Source: JABMNT01 sp048262255 (GTDB taxonomy: Bacteria > Pseudomonadota > Alphaproteobacteria > Rhodospirillales > Casp-alpha2). Taken from it: a stretch of DNA of 64,000 nucleotides. Where the stretch lies: positions 248,001 through 312,000 of the forward strand of contig JBLXFH010000002.1 of the NCBI GenBank assembly GCA_048262255.1. Direction: 5' to 3'. Position numbers and translations under genes: made by a program. Shown here in pieces: positions 1 to 8,847 of the stretch; the first letter of the stretch is position 1, and each line of letters opens with the position of its first letter. The notes below the pieces were generated by a model, which searched no databases, was not told the DNA's origin, and saw only the letters and a list, made by a program, of their open reading frames with translations.

Positions 1-43
1 CGAGACCTGCCGTCAGCATACGTATGATCTGGTCTTTTTGCCC
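1..43 (-). CDS. Possible 5' end of a gene cut by the window edge
   Basis: On the minus strand an ATG at 43 opens a frame that stays open to the window edge (14 codons). It lies 42 bases downstream of the cobC stop on the same strand, so it could be the next gene of a cobalamin operon, for example cobD/cbiB. The visible residues are too few to recognise a family, and a different start upstream is possible. Confidence 0.3.
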
Positions 44-85
44 GTTCATGGGGATATGCTACCCGAACAATCGGATCGGTAAAGG

Positions 86-1108
86 TTAGAGACAGCGCTG
101 CACCAGCACCTTTTGCAATTGTTGCCAGTCCGCCTCGTCCCCAGGCAGGCCAAAGCGGACCCAGGCGTCGCTGTATTCAAAAAGCCGGGTCCAGATCCCC
201 TGGCGCGCCATATCAAGCCACAAGTCTTTTGCTCCGCTCACAGACGCCAGAACAAAGAGGTCCGTCCCACCGACAACGTTTATTCCGGCTGTTTCAAGAA
301 CTGCACATAACCGTGCCGCATCGTTTTTTAGCCGCGAACGCTGGGATGCAATCCAACCTTCATCGCTGTAAGCCGTAGCGCCGATTTCCAGCGCCGGGCC
401 CGATACGGCCCACGGGCCAAGCTCTTGTCCGATCCGGCTTAAAAGCGATTTTTCACCAAGAGCAAAACCCAAACGCACCCCGGCCAGACCAAAAAACTTG
501 CCGAAGGAGCGCAATACCACCAGGCCCGTCTTTTCACCATAGGCGGTCATACTCAGTTCGGGAGCAACGTCGCAAAAGGCTTCATCCACGATCAAACAGC
601 CCCCCCGCCGCGCCAATAGCTCAGCCGTCTCAAACAGTTTTTCCGGCGAATAAACAGCGCCGTCCGGATTGTTCGGATTGACGACAACAGCCACATCCAC
701 GGTTGGGTCCAGCTCACCCAGAGTTGCGATTTCACGGACCAATGCTCCCGTCTGACGCCAGCATTTTGCATGTTCGTTATAGGTCGGAGACACAATATCA
801 ACACGCGATGCCATCAGAACCCGCGGCAAGACCTGCAACAGTGCCTGTGTGCCGGGCGCTGCAATCAGTCCCTCGGCATCGGAAAGCCTGAAATAGTTAG
901 CCGCAGCAGACAGCAGTCTTTCGTTTAACGAAGCATCCGGCAATCGCTGCCACGCTGTCGCTGATATGGCCGGAACCGGGTAGGCGACGGGGTTGATCCC
1001 CGTTGACAAATCGACCCAGCGATTGACCTCAGGAAAGGTACTGCGCGCTGCGTCCAGATTGCCGCCATGATGGCAGAGCTCTGCCACATCACGGTTTTCT
1101 TCACTCAT
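86..1108 (-). CDS. cobC: Threonine-phosphate decarboxylase / CobC-type aminotransferase
   Basis: Fold-type I PLP enzyme of the cobalamin CobC/CobD family. It is expected to supply the (R)-1-amino-2-propanol phosphate side chain for the nucleotide loop of vitamin B12, in the cytoplasm. Seen in the 340-residue product: NPNNPDG near residues 144-150, VDEAF near 174, and the lysine motif SFGKFFGLAGVRLG with the likely PLP-binding Lys at 204. The N-terminal HHGGN is typical of CobC rather than HisC. I chose ATG 1108 because AAGGGA lies just ahead of it; an in-frame ATG at 1132 has no ribosome site. It diverges from the glutamine-synthetase-like gene. A histidinol-phosphate aminotransferase is the main alternative, but the N-terminus argues against it. 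bluB, another B12 gene, lies at 45.9 kb. Confidence 0.85.
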   Translation of the reverse strand: MSEENRDVAELCHHGGNLDAARSTFPEVNRWVDLSTGINPVAYPVPAISATAWQRLPDASLNERLLSAAANYFRLSDAEGLIAAPGTQALLQVLPRVLMASRVDIVSPTYNEHAKCWRQTGALVREIATLGELDPTVDVAVVVNPNNPDGAVYSPEKLFETAELLARRGGCLIVDEAFCDVAPELSMTAYGEKTGLVVLRSFGKFFGLAGVRLGFALGEKSLLSRIGQELGPWAVSGPALEIGATAYSDEGWIASQRSRLKNDAARLCAVLETAGINVVGGTDLFVLASVSGAKDLWLDMARQGIWTRLFEYSDAWVRFGLPGDEADWQQLQKVLVQRCL

Positions 1109-1222
1109 ATCAACGTCCCTTTTGAAATTCATAACAGGGCATAAGGCATTTTAAACCTTGGAGAAATGGTTATTTACAGACAAAATAGGCGGACATCATA
1201 TGCAGAAAATGGAACCCCTTCG

Positions 1223-2590
1223 ATGAATCCGAGAGATGTGAAAACAGCCGCTGACGCCCGCGCCATCGTTGAAGAACGCGGCCTTCAATATGTCAAAGTC
1301 GGTGTTTTTGATATCGACGGCATCATGCGTGGCAAATACATGAAAAAGGAAAAATTCTTTTCCGCCCTCGAAAAAGGGTTCGGGTTTTGTGATGTCATCG
1401 TCGGCTGGGATTCGAATGACCAGCTCTATGACAATGTAAAAGTTACCGGCTGGCATACGGGCTACCCCGATGCACAGGTCAACATCCTGCCGGACAGTTG
1501 TCGCGACATTGCCTGGGAAGACGGCATGTTGTTTTTTCTGGGTGAGTTTGCCGGCCCCCATGAAGCGGTTTGCCCGCGCGGCGTTTTACGCCGGGTCCTC
1601 GCCAAGGCCGATGCCATGGGATATGACGTCTTCTCGGGGCTTGAATACGAATTTTTTGTCTTTGAGGAAACGCCGCATTCGGTCCGTGAAAAAAACTACA
1701 AGGACCTGAAACTCATTCAGCCCGGATTTTTTGGATATTCGGTTATTCGCAATACCGTCGAATCCGATTTGTACCGCGAACTGCTGGACGGGTGTATTCA
1801 AATGGACATGGCGCTGGAAGGCCTACATGAAGAAACCGGCCCCGGCGTTCTGGAAGCAGCCATCGAAGTCGACCGCGCTTTAAACGCCGCCGACAAAGCC
1901 GCCCTGTTCAAAACCTTCACCAAGATCATGGCCCAGAAAAACGGTTTGATGGCTACCTTCATGGCCAAATGGACTCCCGATTATCCAGGACAAAGCGGCC
2001 ACATGCATATCTCGCTCTTGCGCAAAGATGGTGGCTCGGTTTTTCACGATCCCGCAAAACCACAAAATGTCAGTGATGAGATGCGCCACTTCATCGGCGG
2101 CCAGCAGAAACTGATGCCGGAAATGCTGGCGATGATCGCATCCACGGTCAATTCCTATACCCGCCTGATCCCCGGCTTCTGGGCGCCAACGGAAGCCAGC
2201 TGGGGAGTTGATAACCGGACCTGTGCGCTGCGCGCCATTACCGGCTCGCCTAAGTCGCAGCGCGTAGAATATCGTATTGCCGCCGCCGACGCCAATCCCT
2301 ATCTGGCGCTCGCTGCCGCACTCAGCGCTGGCCTGTGGGGCATTGAAAACAAGATCGAACCGGAACTGGAAGTCGTCGGCAACGCTTACGAAAAGAAATT
2401 CCCGAAACGCCTGCAATTGCCCCGCACCTTATGGGATGCAGCGCAGGAGTTAAAAGCCTCCAAACCAGCCCGTGCGCTTTTGGGGGATACGTTTGTTGAT
2501 CATTTCGCAGCAACGCGCGAATGGGAAGAGCGTGAGTTCCGAAAGGCGATTACCGACTGGGAAATGGATCGGTATTTTGAGATCATTTAA
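1223..2590 (+). CDS. Glutamine synthetase family ligase (GlnT/PuuA type)
   Basis: A 455-residue cytoplasmic ATP-dependent amide ligase of the glutamine synthetase superfamily. Recognisable elements are the N-terminal beta-grasp segment, the EYEFF metal-binding segment, the GQSGHMHIS histidine-loop motif and the C-terminal ATP-site run from NSYTRLIPGFWAPT to RVEYRIAAADANPY. The adenylylation-loop tyrosine and the N-terminal sequence differ from housekeeping GlnA, so a gamma-glutamyl ligase for an amine or polyamine is more likely than ammonia assimilation. An ATG at 1166 would add 19 residues, but the one at 1223 fits the family start. An iron alcohol dehydrogenase follows 135 bases downstream, which would suit an amine or amino-alcohol breakdown route; that link is inference. 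Confidence 0.8.
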   Translation: MNPRDVKTAADARAIVEERGLQYVKVGVFDIDGIMRGKYMKKEKFFSALEKGFGFCDVIVGWDSNDQLYDNVKVTGWHTGYPDAQVNILPDSCRDIAWEDGMLFFLGEFAGPHEAVCPRGVLRRVLAKADAMGYDVFSGLEYEFFVFEETPHSVREKNYKDLKLIQPGFFGYSVIRNTVESDLYRELLDGCIQMDMALEGLHEETGPGVLEAAIEVDRALNAADKAALFKTFTKIMAQKNGLMATFMAKWTPDYPGQSGHMHISLLRKDGGSVFHDPAKPQNVSDEMRHFIGGQQKLMPEMLAMIASTVNSYTRLIPGFWAPTEASWGVDNRTCALRAITGSPKSQRVEYRIAAADANPYLALAAALSAGLWGIENKIEPELEVVGNAYEKKFPKRLQLPRTLWDAAQELKASKPARALLGDTFVDHFAATREWEEREFRKAITDWEMDRYFEII

Positions 2591-2663
2591 GCCGCTTTCC
2601 GTTCGCACCCTTACGCCATCCGGGCAACTCTGTAAAACCGCCCGTCTGGCCGTAAAATAAAGT

Positions 2664-2677
2664 TGATCGGGCGATCA
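2664..2677. promoter_or_regulatory. Inverted repeat upstream of the alcohol dehydrogenase
   Basis: TGATCG-GG-CGATCA, two 6-base arms with a 2-base spacer, ends 48 bases before the dehydrogenase start. It could be an operator. The spacing does not fit the FNR/FixK consensus. It is short enough to occur by chance. Confidence 0.25.
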
Positions 2678-2725
2678 CAGCGGTTACTTTTGATCCCTGA
2701 CAGCCCCTCATTAAGGACATTTGAA

Positions 2726-3892
2726 ATGGCAAACCCTCTTTCCGGCAACTGGAACTACCCGACCACCGTTCGTTTTGGCGCAGGCCGCATCAAGGAACTG
2801 GCTCGGGTTTGTAAAAACCTGGGCATGACCCGGCCCCTGCTGATCACCGACCCCGGCCTCGCCGCCCTGCCGATGATCACAAACGCGCTGGCCGCCAATG
2901 AAGCGGAAGGCTTGCCGACCGGTCTGTTTTCGGATGTCAAACCCAACCCGGTCGGCAAAAATGTCGAAGACGGTGTGAAAGCCTATCGCGACGGCGGCCA
3001 TGACGGCGTCATCGCCTGGGGCGGTGGCAGTGGCGTTGACGCGGCGAAGGCCGTCGCCCTGATGGTCGGTCAGGACGGCCCGATCTGGGATTATGAAGAT
3101 GTGGGTGATAACTGGAAGCGCGTCAAAACTGACGGCATTGCCCCGGTTGTTGCTGTCCCCACCACGTCGGGCACCGGTTCGGAAGTGGGCCGCGCTTCAG
3201 TCATCGCCGATGAAACGACCCATACCAAAAAAATCATTTTCCACCCAACCATGCTGCCCGCCGTCGTGATCTGCGACCCGGAGCTGGTGACCGGCCTTCC
3301 GGCCAACCTCACCGCCTATACAGGCATGGACGCGTTGGTTCACAGTTTCGAGGCCTATTGCGCGCCGGGCTATCACCCCATGGCCGAAGGTATTGCGCTG
3401 GAAGGCATGCGCCTGATCCGCGAATGGCTACCCCGCGCCGTCGCGGATGGCAGTGACATCGAAGCCCGCTCGCAAATGATGTCAGCCGCCGCCATGGGTG
3501 CTACGGCATTTCAGAAAGGCCTCGGCGCCGTGCATTCCCTGAGCCACCCGGTAGGTGCCGTATACGACACCCACCATGGCCTGACCAACGCCGTTTTCAT
3601 GCCCTATGTCATGAACTTCAACCGCCCGGCTATCGAAGACCGTATGGACCTGATCGCCCGCTATCTGGGCCTGCCGGGTTCCGGTTTCACCGCCGTTATG
3701 GACTGGGTCATGGACCTGCGCCAGAATTTCAATATCGCCCCGACAGCCGTTGATCTGGGCGTTGAGGAAAGCCGCCTTGATGAGCTTTCGGTCATGGCCG
3801 CCAATGACCCGACCGCCGGTGGCAACCCGGTGCCGGTTGGCGCTATGGAAATGAAAACCATGTATGAGGCGGCGCTGGCCGGGCGTTTGTAA
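2726..3892 (+). CDS. Iron-containing alcohol dehydrogenase
   Basis: A 388-residue group III (Fe-ADH) NAD(P)-dependent alcohol dehydrogenase. The cofactor motif GGGSGVDAAKAVAL lies near residue 97. The C-terminal iron-binding stretch HSLSHPVGAVYDTHHGL supplies two of the expected histidine ligands, with an Asp near DPELVTG and a further His near MDALVHSFEAY. ATG 2726 is preceded by TAAGGACA at a good distance; the frame is open upstream, but the family starts here. The substrate cannot be read from the sequence. The gene sits between a glutamine-synthetase-like ligase and a YbaK-type deacylase on the same strand; the deacylase starts 8 bases after its stop, so those two are probably co-transcribed. 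Confidence 0.88.
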   Translation: MANPLSGNWNYPTTVRFGAGRIKELARVCKNLGMTRPLLITDPGLAALPMITNALAANEAEGLPTGLFSDVKPNPVGKNVEDGVKAYRDGGHDGVIAWGGGSGVDAAKAVALMVGQDGPIWDYEDVGDNWKRVKTDGIAPVVAVPTTSGTGSEVGRASVIADETTHTKKIIFHPTMLPAVVICDPELVTGLPANLTAYTGMDALVHSFEAYCAPGYHPMAEGIALEGMRLIREWLPRAVADGSDIEARSQMMSAAAMGATAFQKGLGAVHSLSHPVGAVYDTHHGLTNAVFMPYVMNFNRPAIEDRMDLIARYLGLPGSGFTAVMDWVMDLRQNFNIAPTAVDLGVEESRLDELSVMAANDPTAGGNPVPVGAMEMKTMYEAALAGRL

Positions 3893-3900
3893 GCCACACA

Positions 3901-4383
3901 ATGCCAACAACCCACGAACGCCTGATTGCGTTGCTCGACGAACACAATGCGACCTATCGTGTGGTCGAGCATGCGCACGAAGGCCGCTCGGAAGAGATCA
4001 GCAAAATTCGCGGCAACGATCCGCATCAGGCCATGAAAGCCATCGTCGCTTCAGTGCGCGGCGGTGGCGGCGGCAAACGTTATGTGCTGGCCGTTTTGCC
4101 CGGCATTTGCAAGCTTGACATGAAAGCGCTGTGCCGGGCCATGGGTGCCCAGAAAGGCCGCTTTTCGCCGGAGGATGAAGCCACAGAAATGACTGGCTGT
4201 GTGATGGGCGCGGTGCCGCCCTTCAGCTTTCGCGCCGACCTGCCGGTCATTGTTGACCCCGCCTGCAAGGAAAATACCGAGGTGGTTTTCAACGCCGGTC
4301 GGCTTGACCGCTCGATCTTCATGGCTTTTGCGGATTATGAGCGGATTACCCAACCGTCATTTGCCGAAATATCCATTCCTTAA
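3901..4383 (+). CDS. YbaK/EbsC family aminoacyl-tRNA deacylase
   Basis: A 160-residue YbaK/ProX-domain protein, a family of freestanding editing enzymes that hydrolyse mischarged aminoacyl-tRNAs. The central MKAIVASVRGGG and YVLAVLPG strands match the fold, as does the later GCVMGAVPPFSF, where the family has a G-x-x-P-F-type loop. It starts 8 bases after the dehydrogenase stop. The C-terminus converges on the MFS gene with a 6-base gap. Whether it acts on Cys-, Ala- or another tRNA cannot be told. Confidence 0.75.
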   Translation: MPTTHERLIALLDEHNATYRVVEHAHEGRSEEISKIRGNDPHQAMKAIVASVRGGGGGKRYVLAVLPGICKLDMKALCRAMGAQKGRFSPEDEATEMTGCVMGAVPPFSFRADLPVIVDPACKENTEVVFNAGRLDRSIFMAFADYERITQPSFAEISIP

Positions 4384-4389
4384 AAAGGG

Positions 4390-5601
4390 CTACGCAGCAG
4401 CCCGCCGTTGTTCCATCCACACCCCGCCATAATGCGAGACGGCGGCCAGTATGGCGCAACTGGTCATGATGAGGATCAAAGGCAAGGCGGAATCTGTGAG
4501 CAGGTGTCCGGCGAAATAGGACGATACAGCACCGGAGCCCAGTTGCAGAAAGCCCGACAAACCTGCCGCCGCACCGACCCGGCGGGTATCGGCACTGATT
4601 GCTTTTGCCATGCCGCTGGGCAGGCACAAACCATTGCCAAAGGCGAACAGCCCCATGCCGCAAAACAGCGTCAATGGAGACAGGGTTTGCAGCGAATAAT
4701 TGGCAATGAGCCAGACAGCGCCGATGAGGCTACTCACAAGCCCAAACGTCACCAGACGCGACGGACCCCAGGTTTCAGACGTCCGTCCGGTGATCAGATT
4801 GCCCATCATGTAAGCCCCGGCAGAGATCATGAAATACAGACCGTATTCAAACGGTGTCGCGTTCATAAGCTCCATGGCGACGAAAGGCGCAACGCCGACA
4901 AAAGCGAAAAACGCGGCAGACGAGAATCCTACCTGCAGGGCCGGACTGACAAAACTGATATTGGTCAGCAAAGCGCCAAAGCTCTTGAACATCAAAACCG
5001 GGCTTTGTCCCTGATAGGGTCCTTTATGGGTCTCGCCCAGATAAACCCAGGCAAAGGCCAGAACAATGGCGGCAAAGGCAAAAGTGAACACAAAGCTTGC
5101 CTGCCATCCGTAATGAATATCCAGGAAACCGCCAATACTGGGGGCCAGCATGGGGGCGACGACCATGACCATCATCACATAACCCATCATCGACGCCGAT
5201 TTTTCCAGGCCATGCATGTCGCGAATGATCGCGCGGCCCATGACCATACCGGCACAACCGCCAAGCGCCTGGATACTGCGCCCCAGCACCAGCATCCAGA
5301 TCGATGTGGCATAGATGCAAAGCGCCGAACCGATCAGGAAGAATACCAGACCATAAATGACAATCGGCCGACGCCCGAACCGGTCGGACAAAGAGCCCAG
5401 AAAGAGCTGAGAGACCGCGACGCAGGCCAGAAACAGGGTCAGGGTGAGCATGACCGTTGAGTATTCGATCTGGAACACCGCCATGATGCCCGGCATGGAG
5501 GGCATGAAGATATTGAGCGAAAGCGGCATGACCGCGCTCAAGACAACGATCATAATCAAATGCGGGGGCTTACGTTTTGAGACGTCCAAGGCTTCAGTCA
5601 C
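4390..5601 (-). CDS. Bcr/CflA-type multidrug MFS exporter
   Basis: A 403-residue inner-membrane proton-coupled drug exporter of the 12-TM DHA1 group. The first helix begins after about 15 polar residues (LIMIVVLSAVMPLSLNIFMP). The loop 2-3 motif GSLSDRFGRRPIV is the MFS signature A, and LGRSIQALGGCAGMV is the motif-C-like segment of helix 4-5 typical of Bcr/CflA. Length is usual for the family. It stands alone on the minus strand, converging with the YbaK gene. It lies 17 bases downstream of the exonuclease-fold gene (5619), so read-through from that gene is possible. Confidence 0.85.
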   Translation of the reverse strand: MTEALDVSKRKPPHLIMIVVLSAVMPLSLNIFMPSMPGIMAVFQIEYSTVMLTLTLFLACVAVSQLFLGSLSDRFGRRPIVIYGLVFFLIGSALCIYATSIWMLVLGRSIQALGGCAGMVMGRAIIRDMHGLEKSASMMGYVMMVMVVAPMLAPSIGGFLDIHYGWQASFVFTFAFAAIVLAFAWVYLGETHKGPYQGQSPVLMFKSFGALLTNISFVSPALQVGFSSAAFFAFVGVAPFVAMELMNATPFEYGLYFMISAGAYMMGNLITGRTSETWGPSRLVTFGLVSSLIGAVWLIANYSLQTLSPLTLFCGMGLFAFGNGLCLPSGMAKAISADTRRVGAAAGLSGFLQLGSGAVSSYFAGHLLTDSALPLILIMTSCAILAAVSHYGGVWMEQRRAAA

Positions 5602-5618
5602 TGTTTCATTTGGGTGTT

Positions 5619-6470
5619 TTAATAACGGAGCTCGGCGGTAAGGCCGAAGTGATCACTCGGATATATACCTCCCGCCGCTTCTGTACCAATTAATTTTGTC
5701 GACAAGACATGACCCGCGCCGTTTTCCGCCGGATTTCCGATAAACAGATAATCAAGGCGGCGGTCCGGCAGCAAGGCTTTATGGGTGAGCGTATTGGCGC
5801 GGTCCCAGGTATAACCCGGCCCCGCTTGCCCCGACGCCCGCCAGGCATCCAGAAAATACAATCCATCAACCGGCACCGGCGCTTCGCCGGTCATCATGCG
5901 GATTTCGTCAGCCGTGGGGATTGCGTTGTAATCGCCCGCCAGAATGGGTGGCACCGGGCCTTTGTGTGTGGCCTTGATGTGCCGGGCGATGGCCCTCATC
6001 TGCTGCTGGCGCATGGCGCTTTCTTCCGGTCGCCAGGTCAGATGTGTATTCAACACGTCCACAGCACCACGCGGCCCGTCGAGGCGCCCCCACATGGCCT
6101 TGCAGTCGCGACTGCCGTCCTCACTGGGTACGGACGGCAGGACAAACCCCTGATGTTCAACCAGCGGCCATTTCGAGAGGATTCCCATGCCCCAGTCGAT
6201 ACCGTCAATCGCCAGCACCGGCTCGTAATAGGCATGCAGCCCCAGGGCCTCGGCAATTTCCGCCGCCTGGTTTTTGCCGCCAGCGCCCCACAATTCCTGC
6301 AAACAGAGGATATCCGCATCAAGCTTTACCAGTTCGTCAAGAATCAAGGGCTGACGCGCGCGCCAAGGACCAAACTTCCACCACAGGTTCCAGGTTGCGA
6401 CCTTCAGGGTCGTCTCGACCAAAGCCACATCGCGGCTTCCCGGCGATACATAGCCATCTTCATTTGCCAT
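5619..6470 (-). CDS. Endonuclease/exonuclease/phosphatase-fold hydrolase
   Basis: A 283-residue metal-dependent phosphoesterase of the EEP (DNase I-like) superfamily. The family motifs are present in order: WNLWW near residue 27, LQELW (catalytic metal-binding Glu) near 58, NTHLTWR, GDYNAIP (Asp/Asn pair), LDYLFIG and a final PSDHFGL with the general-base Asp/His. There is no signal peptide, so it is probably cytoplasmic. Members cleave DNA, phosphoinositides or sphingomyelin, and the substrate cannot be chosen here. The next gene on the strand, the MFS exporter, begins 17 bases after its stop. Confidence 0.8.
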   Translation of the reverse strand: MANEDGYVSPGSRDVALVETTLKVATWNLWWKFGPWRARQPLILDELVKLDADILCLQELWGAGGKNQAAEIAEALGLHAYYEPVLAIDGIDWGMGILSKWPLVEHQGFVLPSVPSEDGSRDCKAMWGRLDGPRGAVDVLNTHLTWRPEESAMRQQQMRAIARHIKATHKGPVPPILAGDYNAIPTADEIRMMTGEAPVPVDGLYFLDAWRASGQAGPGYTWDRANTLTHKALLPDRRLDYLFIGNPAENGAGHVLSTKLIGTEAAGGIYPSDHFGLTAELRY

Positions 6471-6507
6471 TTGTCTAATACCTCAATTGAAAACGCCAAA
6501 AATATAC

Positions 6508-6528
6508 GTTCCCGGAACGGGCGGGAAC
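6508..6528. promoter_or_regulatory. Inverted repeat between divergent genes
   Basis: GTTCCCG and CGGGAAC arms separated by 7 bases, lying between the diverging exonuclease-fold gene (start 6470) and marC (start 6608). The position suits an operator for either promoter, but no regulator is recognisable. Confidence 0.25.
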
Positions 6529-6607
6529 AGACCCGATTTCTCGCCCTTTCATCATTGAGTTTCGGTGCCCCCTATGGCATTGGTGAACGGGGCAGACAGA
6601 GGTGGAT

Positions 6608-7258
6608 ATGGACCCGGTTATTATTGAGACGGCACTGGTCGCGTTTACAACGTTTTTTGCGACCATTGGTCCGGTTGATGTGGCCGCTATTTATGCAGGT
6701 CTGACAGCCGGAACCCCGGCGAAGACCCGCCGCTCCATGGCCATCAAGGGCGTGATTATTGCGGCCATCATCCTCTTGTGCTTTGCCTTGTTTGGCGCAG
6801 GCATTCTTTCCTACATGGGCATCAGTCTGGCGGCTCTCAAAACATCCGGCGGAATTTTGTTGCTGCTGGTCGGCATCAACATGGTGCTGGCGCAATCGTC
6901 CGGCATCAGCACAACAACAGCCGATGAAGCGCATGAAGCAACCACCCGCCACGACCTCTCGGTTTTTCCGTTGGCGACGCCACTGATCGCCGGACCTGGG
7001 GCCATGGGGGCGACCGTGCTGTTCATGGCCAAATATGAAGGCGACATCGTTTTGCAATCGACCGTTATTGGCGCGCTGGCGGTTGTCTTGCTTATGTCGC
7101 TGATCTGCCTGCTGATGGCGACCCAGTTGCACCGGGTTCTGGGGATCACCGGGCTCAACGTAATCTCACGGATTGTCGGGGTGTTGTTAACGGCGCTCGC
7201 TGTACAGTTCATCTTCGATGGAATTGGGGCCAGCGGCCTGCTGCCCGGGATCGATTAA
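6608..7258 (+). CDS. MarC family integral membrane protein
   Basis: A 216-residue polytopic inner-membrane protein with six predicted helices, matching the MarC family in length and in the conserved first-helix sequence TTFFATIGPVDVAAIYAGLT and the later ATPLIAGPGAMGATVLF. The biochemical role of the family is unsettled; despite the name, it is not a proven resistance determinant. AGAGGTGG directly precedes ATG 6608; a GTG at 6602 would lie inside that ribosome site. It converges with the flavoprotein gene with a 2-base gap. Confidence 0.82.
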   Translation: MDPVIIETALVAFTTFFATIGPVDVAAIYAGLTAGTPAKTRRSMAIKGVIIAAIILLCFALFGAGILSYMGISLAALKTSGGILLLLVGINMVLAQSSGISTTTADEAHEATTRHDLSVFPLATPLIAGPGAMGATVLFMAKYEGDIVLQSTVIGALAVVLLMSLICLLMATQLHRVLGITGLNVISRIVGVLLTALAVQFIFDGIGASGLLPGID

Positions 7259-7260
7259 AT

Positions 7261-8847
7261 CTAAAGATCGCGCAGGATCTCACGCGCTGCATTGTGCCCT
7301 GGTGCGCCGGTAACACCACCACCCGGATGCGCCCCGGCACCGCATAGATAAAGCCCCTTAATGGGCATCCGGTAATCCGCGGCACCCAGCGTTGGCCGCA
7401 GGCTGAACAGCTGATTGAGGCTCAGGCTACCATGGAAAATATCGCCGCCGATCAATCCAAACTCCCGCTCCAGATCAAGCGGGCTGAGAATTTGCGCCGC
7501 AAGAATCGAATCCCGAAAATTCGGTGCGTGGGCGTTGACTGTCTCGATAATCGCATCTGCCGCCGCATCCCGGCAGGAATCCCAACCGCGTCCTTCCCCC
7601 AAATCCGGGTTGAAATGCTGACAAAACAGGCTTGCCACATGCTGGCTTTTTGGCGCGAGGGTCTCGTCTATGGTGCTGGGGATCAGCATTTCGACAATAG
7701 GTTCTTTTGACCAGCCATGATCCACCGCATCGCGATAGGCTTGTTCCATATAGGCGAGGCTCGGGGCCATGATGATGCCCGCCGTATGATGTTCATACAT
7801 TTCTGTTCCCGGCAGACAGGTGAAGTCCGGAAGTTCGCTGAGTGCCACGTTCATGCGGAATGTGCCAGAGACGGATTTGATGTTTTTTATGCGGTTCATG
7901 AAATCCGGCGGGACAAGCTCTTTCGACACAAGCTTGCCAAACAACAGCTTCGGGTGAACATTGGTACAGATGGCCCGTGCCGTAATTTTGCGGCCATCTT
8001 CCAACTGAAGTGCGTTAATCCCTTTGGCATCACCCAATACGTCAGTTACCGGTACCGAAACTTCGATTTCAACGCCCACTTCTTGCGCGGCTTTCGCCAT
8101 GGCCTGGGTAATTGCTCCCATGCCACCGATGGCGTGACCCCAGGCCCCCGGCCGACCCAGAATGTCGCCAAAACAGTGGTGCAGCAGGACATAAGCCGTG
8201 CCCGGTGTGCGCGGGCTGGCGAAGTTGCCAACCACTCCGTCAAACCCATATAGCGCCTTCACCGGCTCACTCTCGAACCAGCGCGATAAAAAGTCATCCG
8301 CGCTCAGGGTCATGATATCGGCGAAATCGCGCTGATCTTCGAGAGTCAGGGTGTTGAAACGCCGCCCGGTTCTCCATAAGCGCCACAGATCGGCGAGCCC
8401 GCCGCCCGCGTTCGGTGGCGTTTCCAAAACAAAGGCTTGCAGAACACGCGCAAGCCGCGACAGGGTCGCTTCGAATGCCGCCAGATTGTCTGCGTCTTTT
8501 ATCGAAAAGCGCGCCACTTCGGCTTTCATCTTTTCAGGATAGGCATGGGCTTTCAAATAGCCTTTATCACCAAGCGGTAGGAAATTCGCCAGAGGCCGCT
8601 CGATAATTTTCAGCCCGTGGCGATAAAGATCAAGGTCCTCAACAACTTTCCGGTTGAGAAGGCTGACCGTATAAGCACAAACGGAATTGCGAAAACCGGG
8701 GTGGAATTCTTCCGTGACAGCCGCGCCGCCGACAACAGGGCGACGCTCATACATTTTAACTTTAAGACCGGCTTTCGCCAGATAGGTGGCGCAGACGAGG
8801 CCGTTATGCCCGGCCCCGATAAAGGCGACATCGCAGTCCTGGTGCAT
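7261..8847 (-). CDS. Phytoene-desaturase-like FAD oxidoreductase
   Basis: A 528-residue flavoprotein of the phytoene desaturase/carotenoid isomerase (CrtI/PYROXD2) group. The Rossmann FAD motif DVAFIGAGHNGLVCATYLA is at residues 4-22, followed by VKMYERRPVVGGAAVTEE. The C-terminal FAD-sealing motif LYLCGAGAHPGGGVTGAPG is near 495. No carotenoid genes lie nearby, so a carotenoid role is not supported; homologues occur on many non-carotenoid substrates. It is the last gene of a four-gene reverse operon. Its ATG overlaps the stop of the preceding amidotransferase by one base (TAATG), which implies translational coupling. Confidence 0.82.
   Translation of the reverse strand: MHQDCDVAFIGAGHNGLVCATYLAKAGLKVKMYERRPVVGGAAVTEEFHPGFRNSVCAYTVSLLNRKVVEDLDLYRHGLKIIERPLANFLPLGDKGYLKAHAYPEKMKAEVARFSIKDADNLAAFEATLSRLARVLQAFVLETPPNAGGGLADLWRLWRTGRRFNTLTLEDQRDFADIMTLSADDFLSRWFESEPVKALYGFDGVVGNFASPRTPGTAYVLLHHCFGDILGRPGAWGHAIGGMGAITQAMAKAAQEVGVEIEVSVPVTDVLGDAKGINALQLEDGRKITARAICTNVHPKLLFGKLVSKELVPPDFMNRIKNIKSVSGTFRMNVALSELPDFTCLPGTEMYEHHTAGIIMAPSLAYMEQAYRDAVDHGWSKEPIVEMLIPSTIDETLAPKSQHVASLFCQHFNPDLGEGRGWDSCRDAAADAIIETVNAHAPNFRDSILAAQILSPLDLEREFGLIGGDIFHGSLSLNQLFSLRPTLGAADYRMPIKGLYLCGAGAHPGGGVTGAPGHNAAREILRDL

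Noticed and set aside
2664..2677. FNR/FixK site before the alcohol dehydrogenase
   Set aside because: Arms TGATCG/CGATCA have a 2-base spacer; the TTGAT-N4-ATCAA pattern is off by one base.
4408..5460. 350-codon frame opposite the MFS exporter
   Set aside because: Arg/His/Gln-rich shadow of the real gene on the other strand, no family match, no ribosome site.
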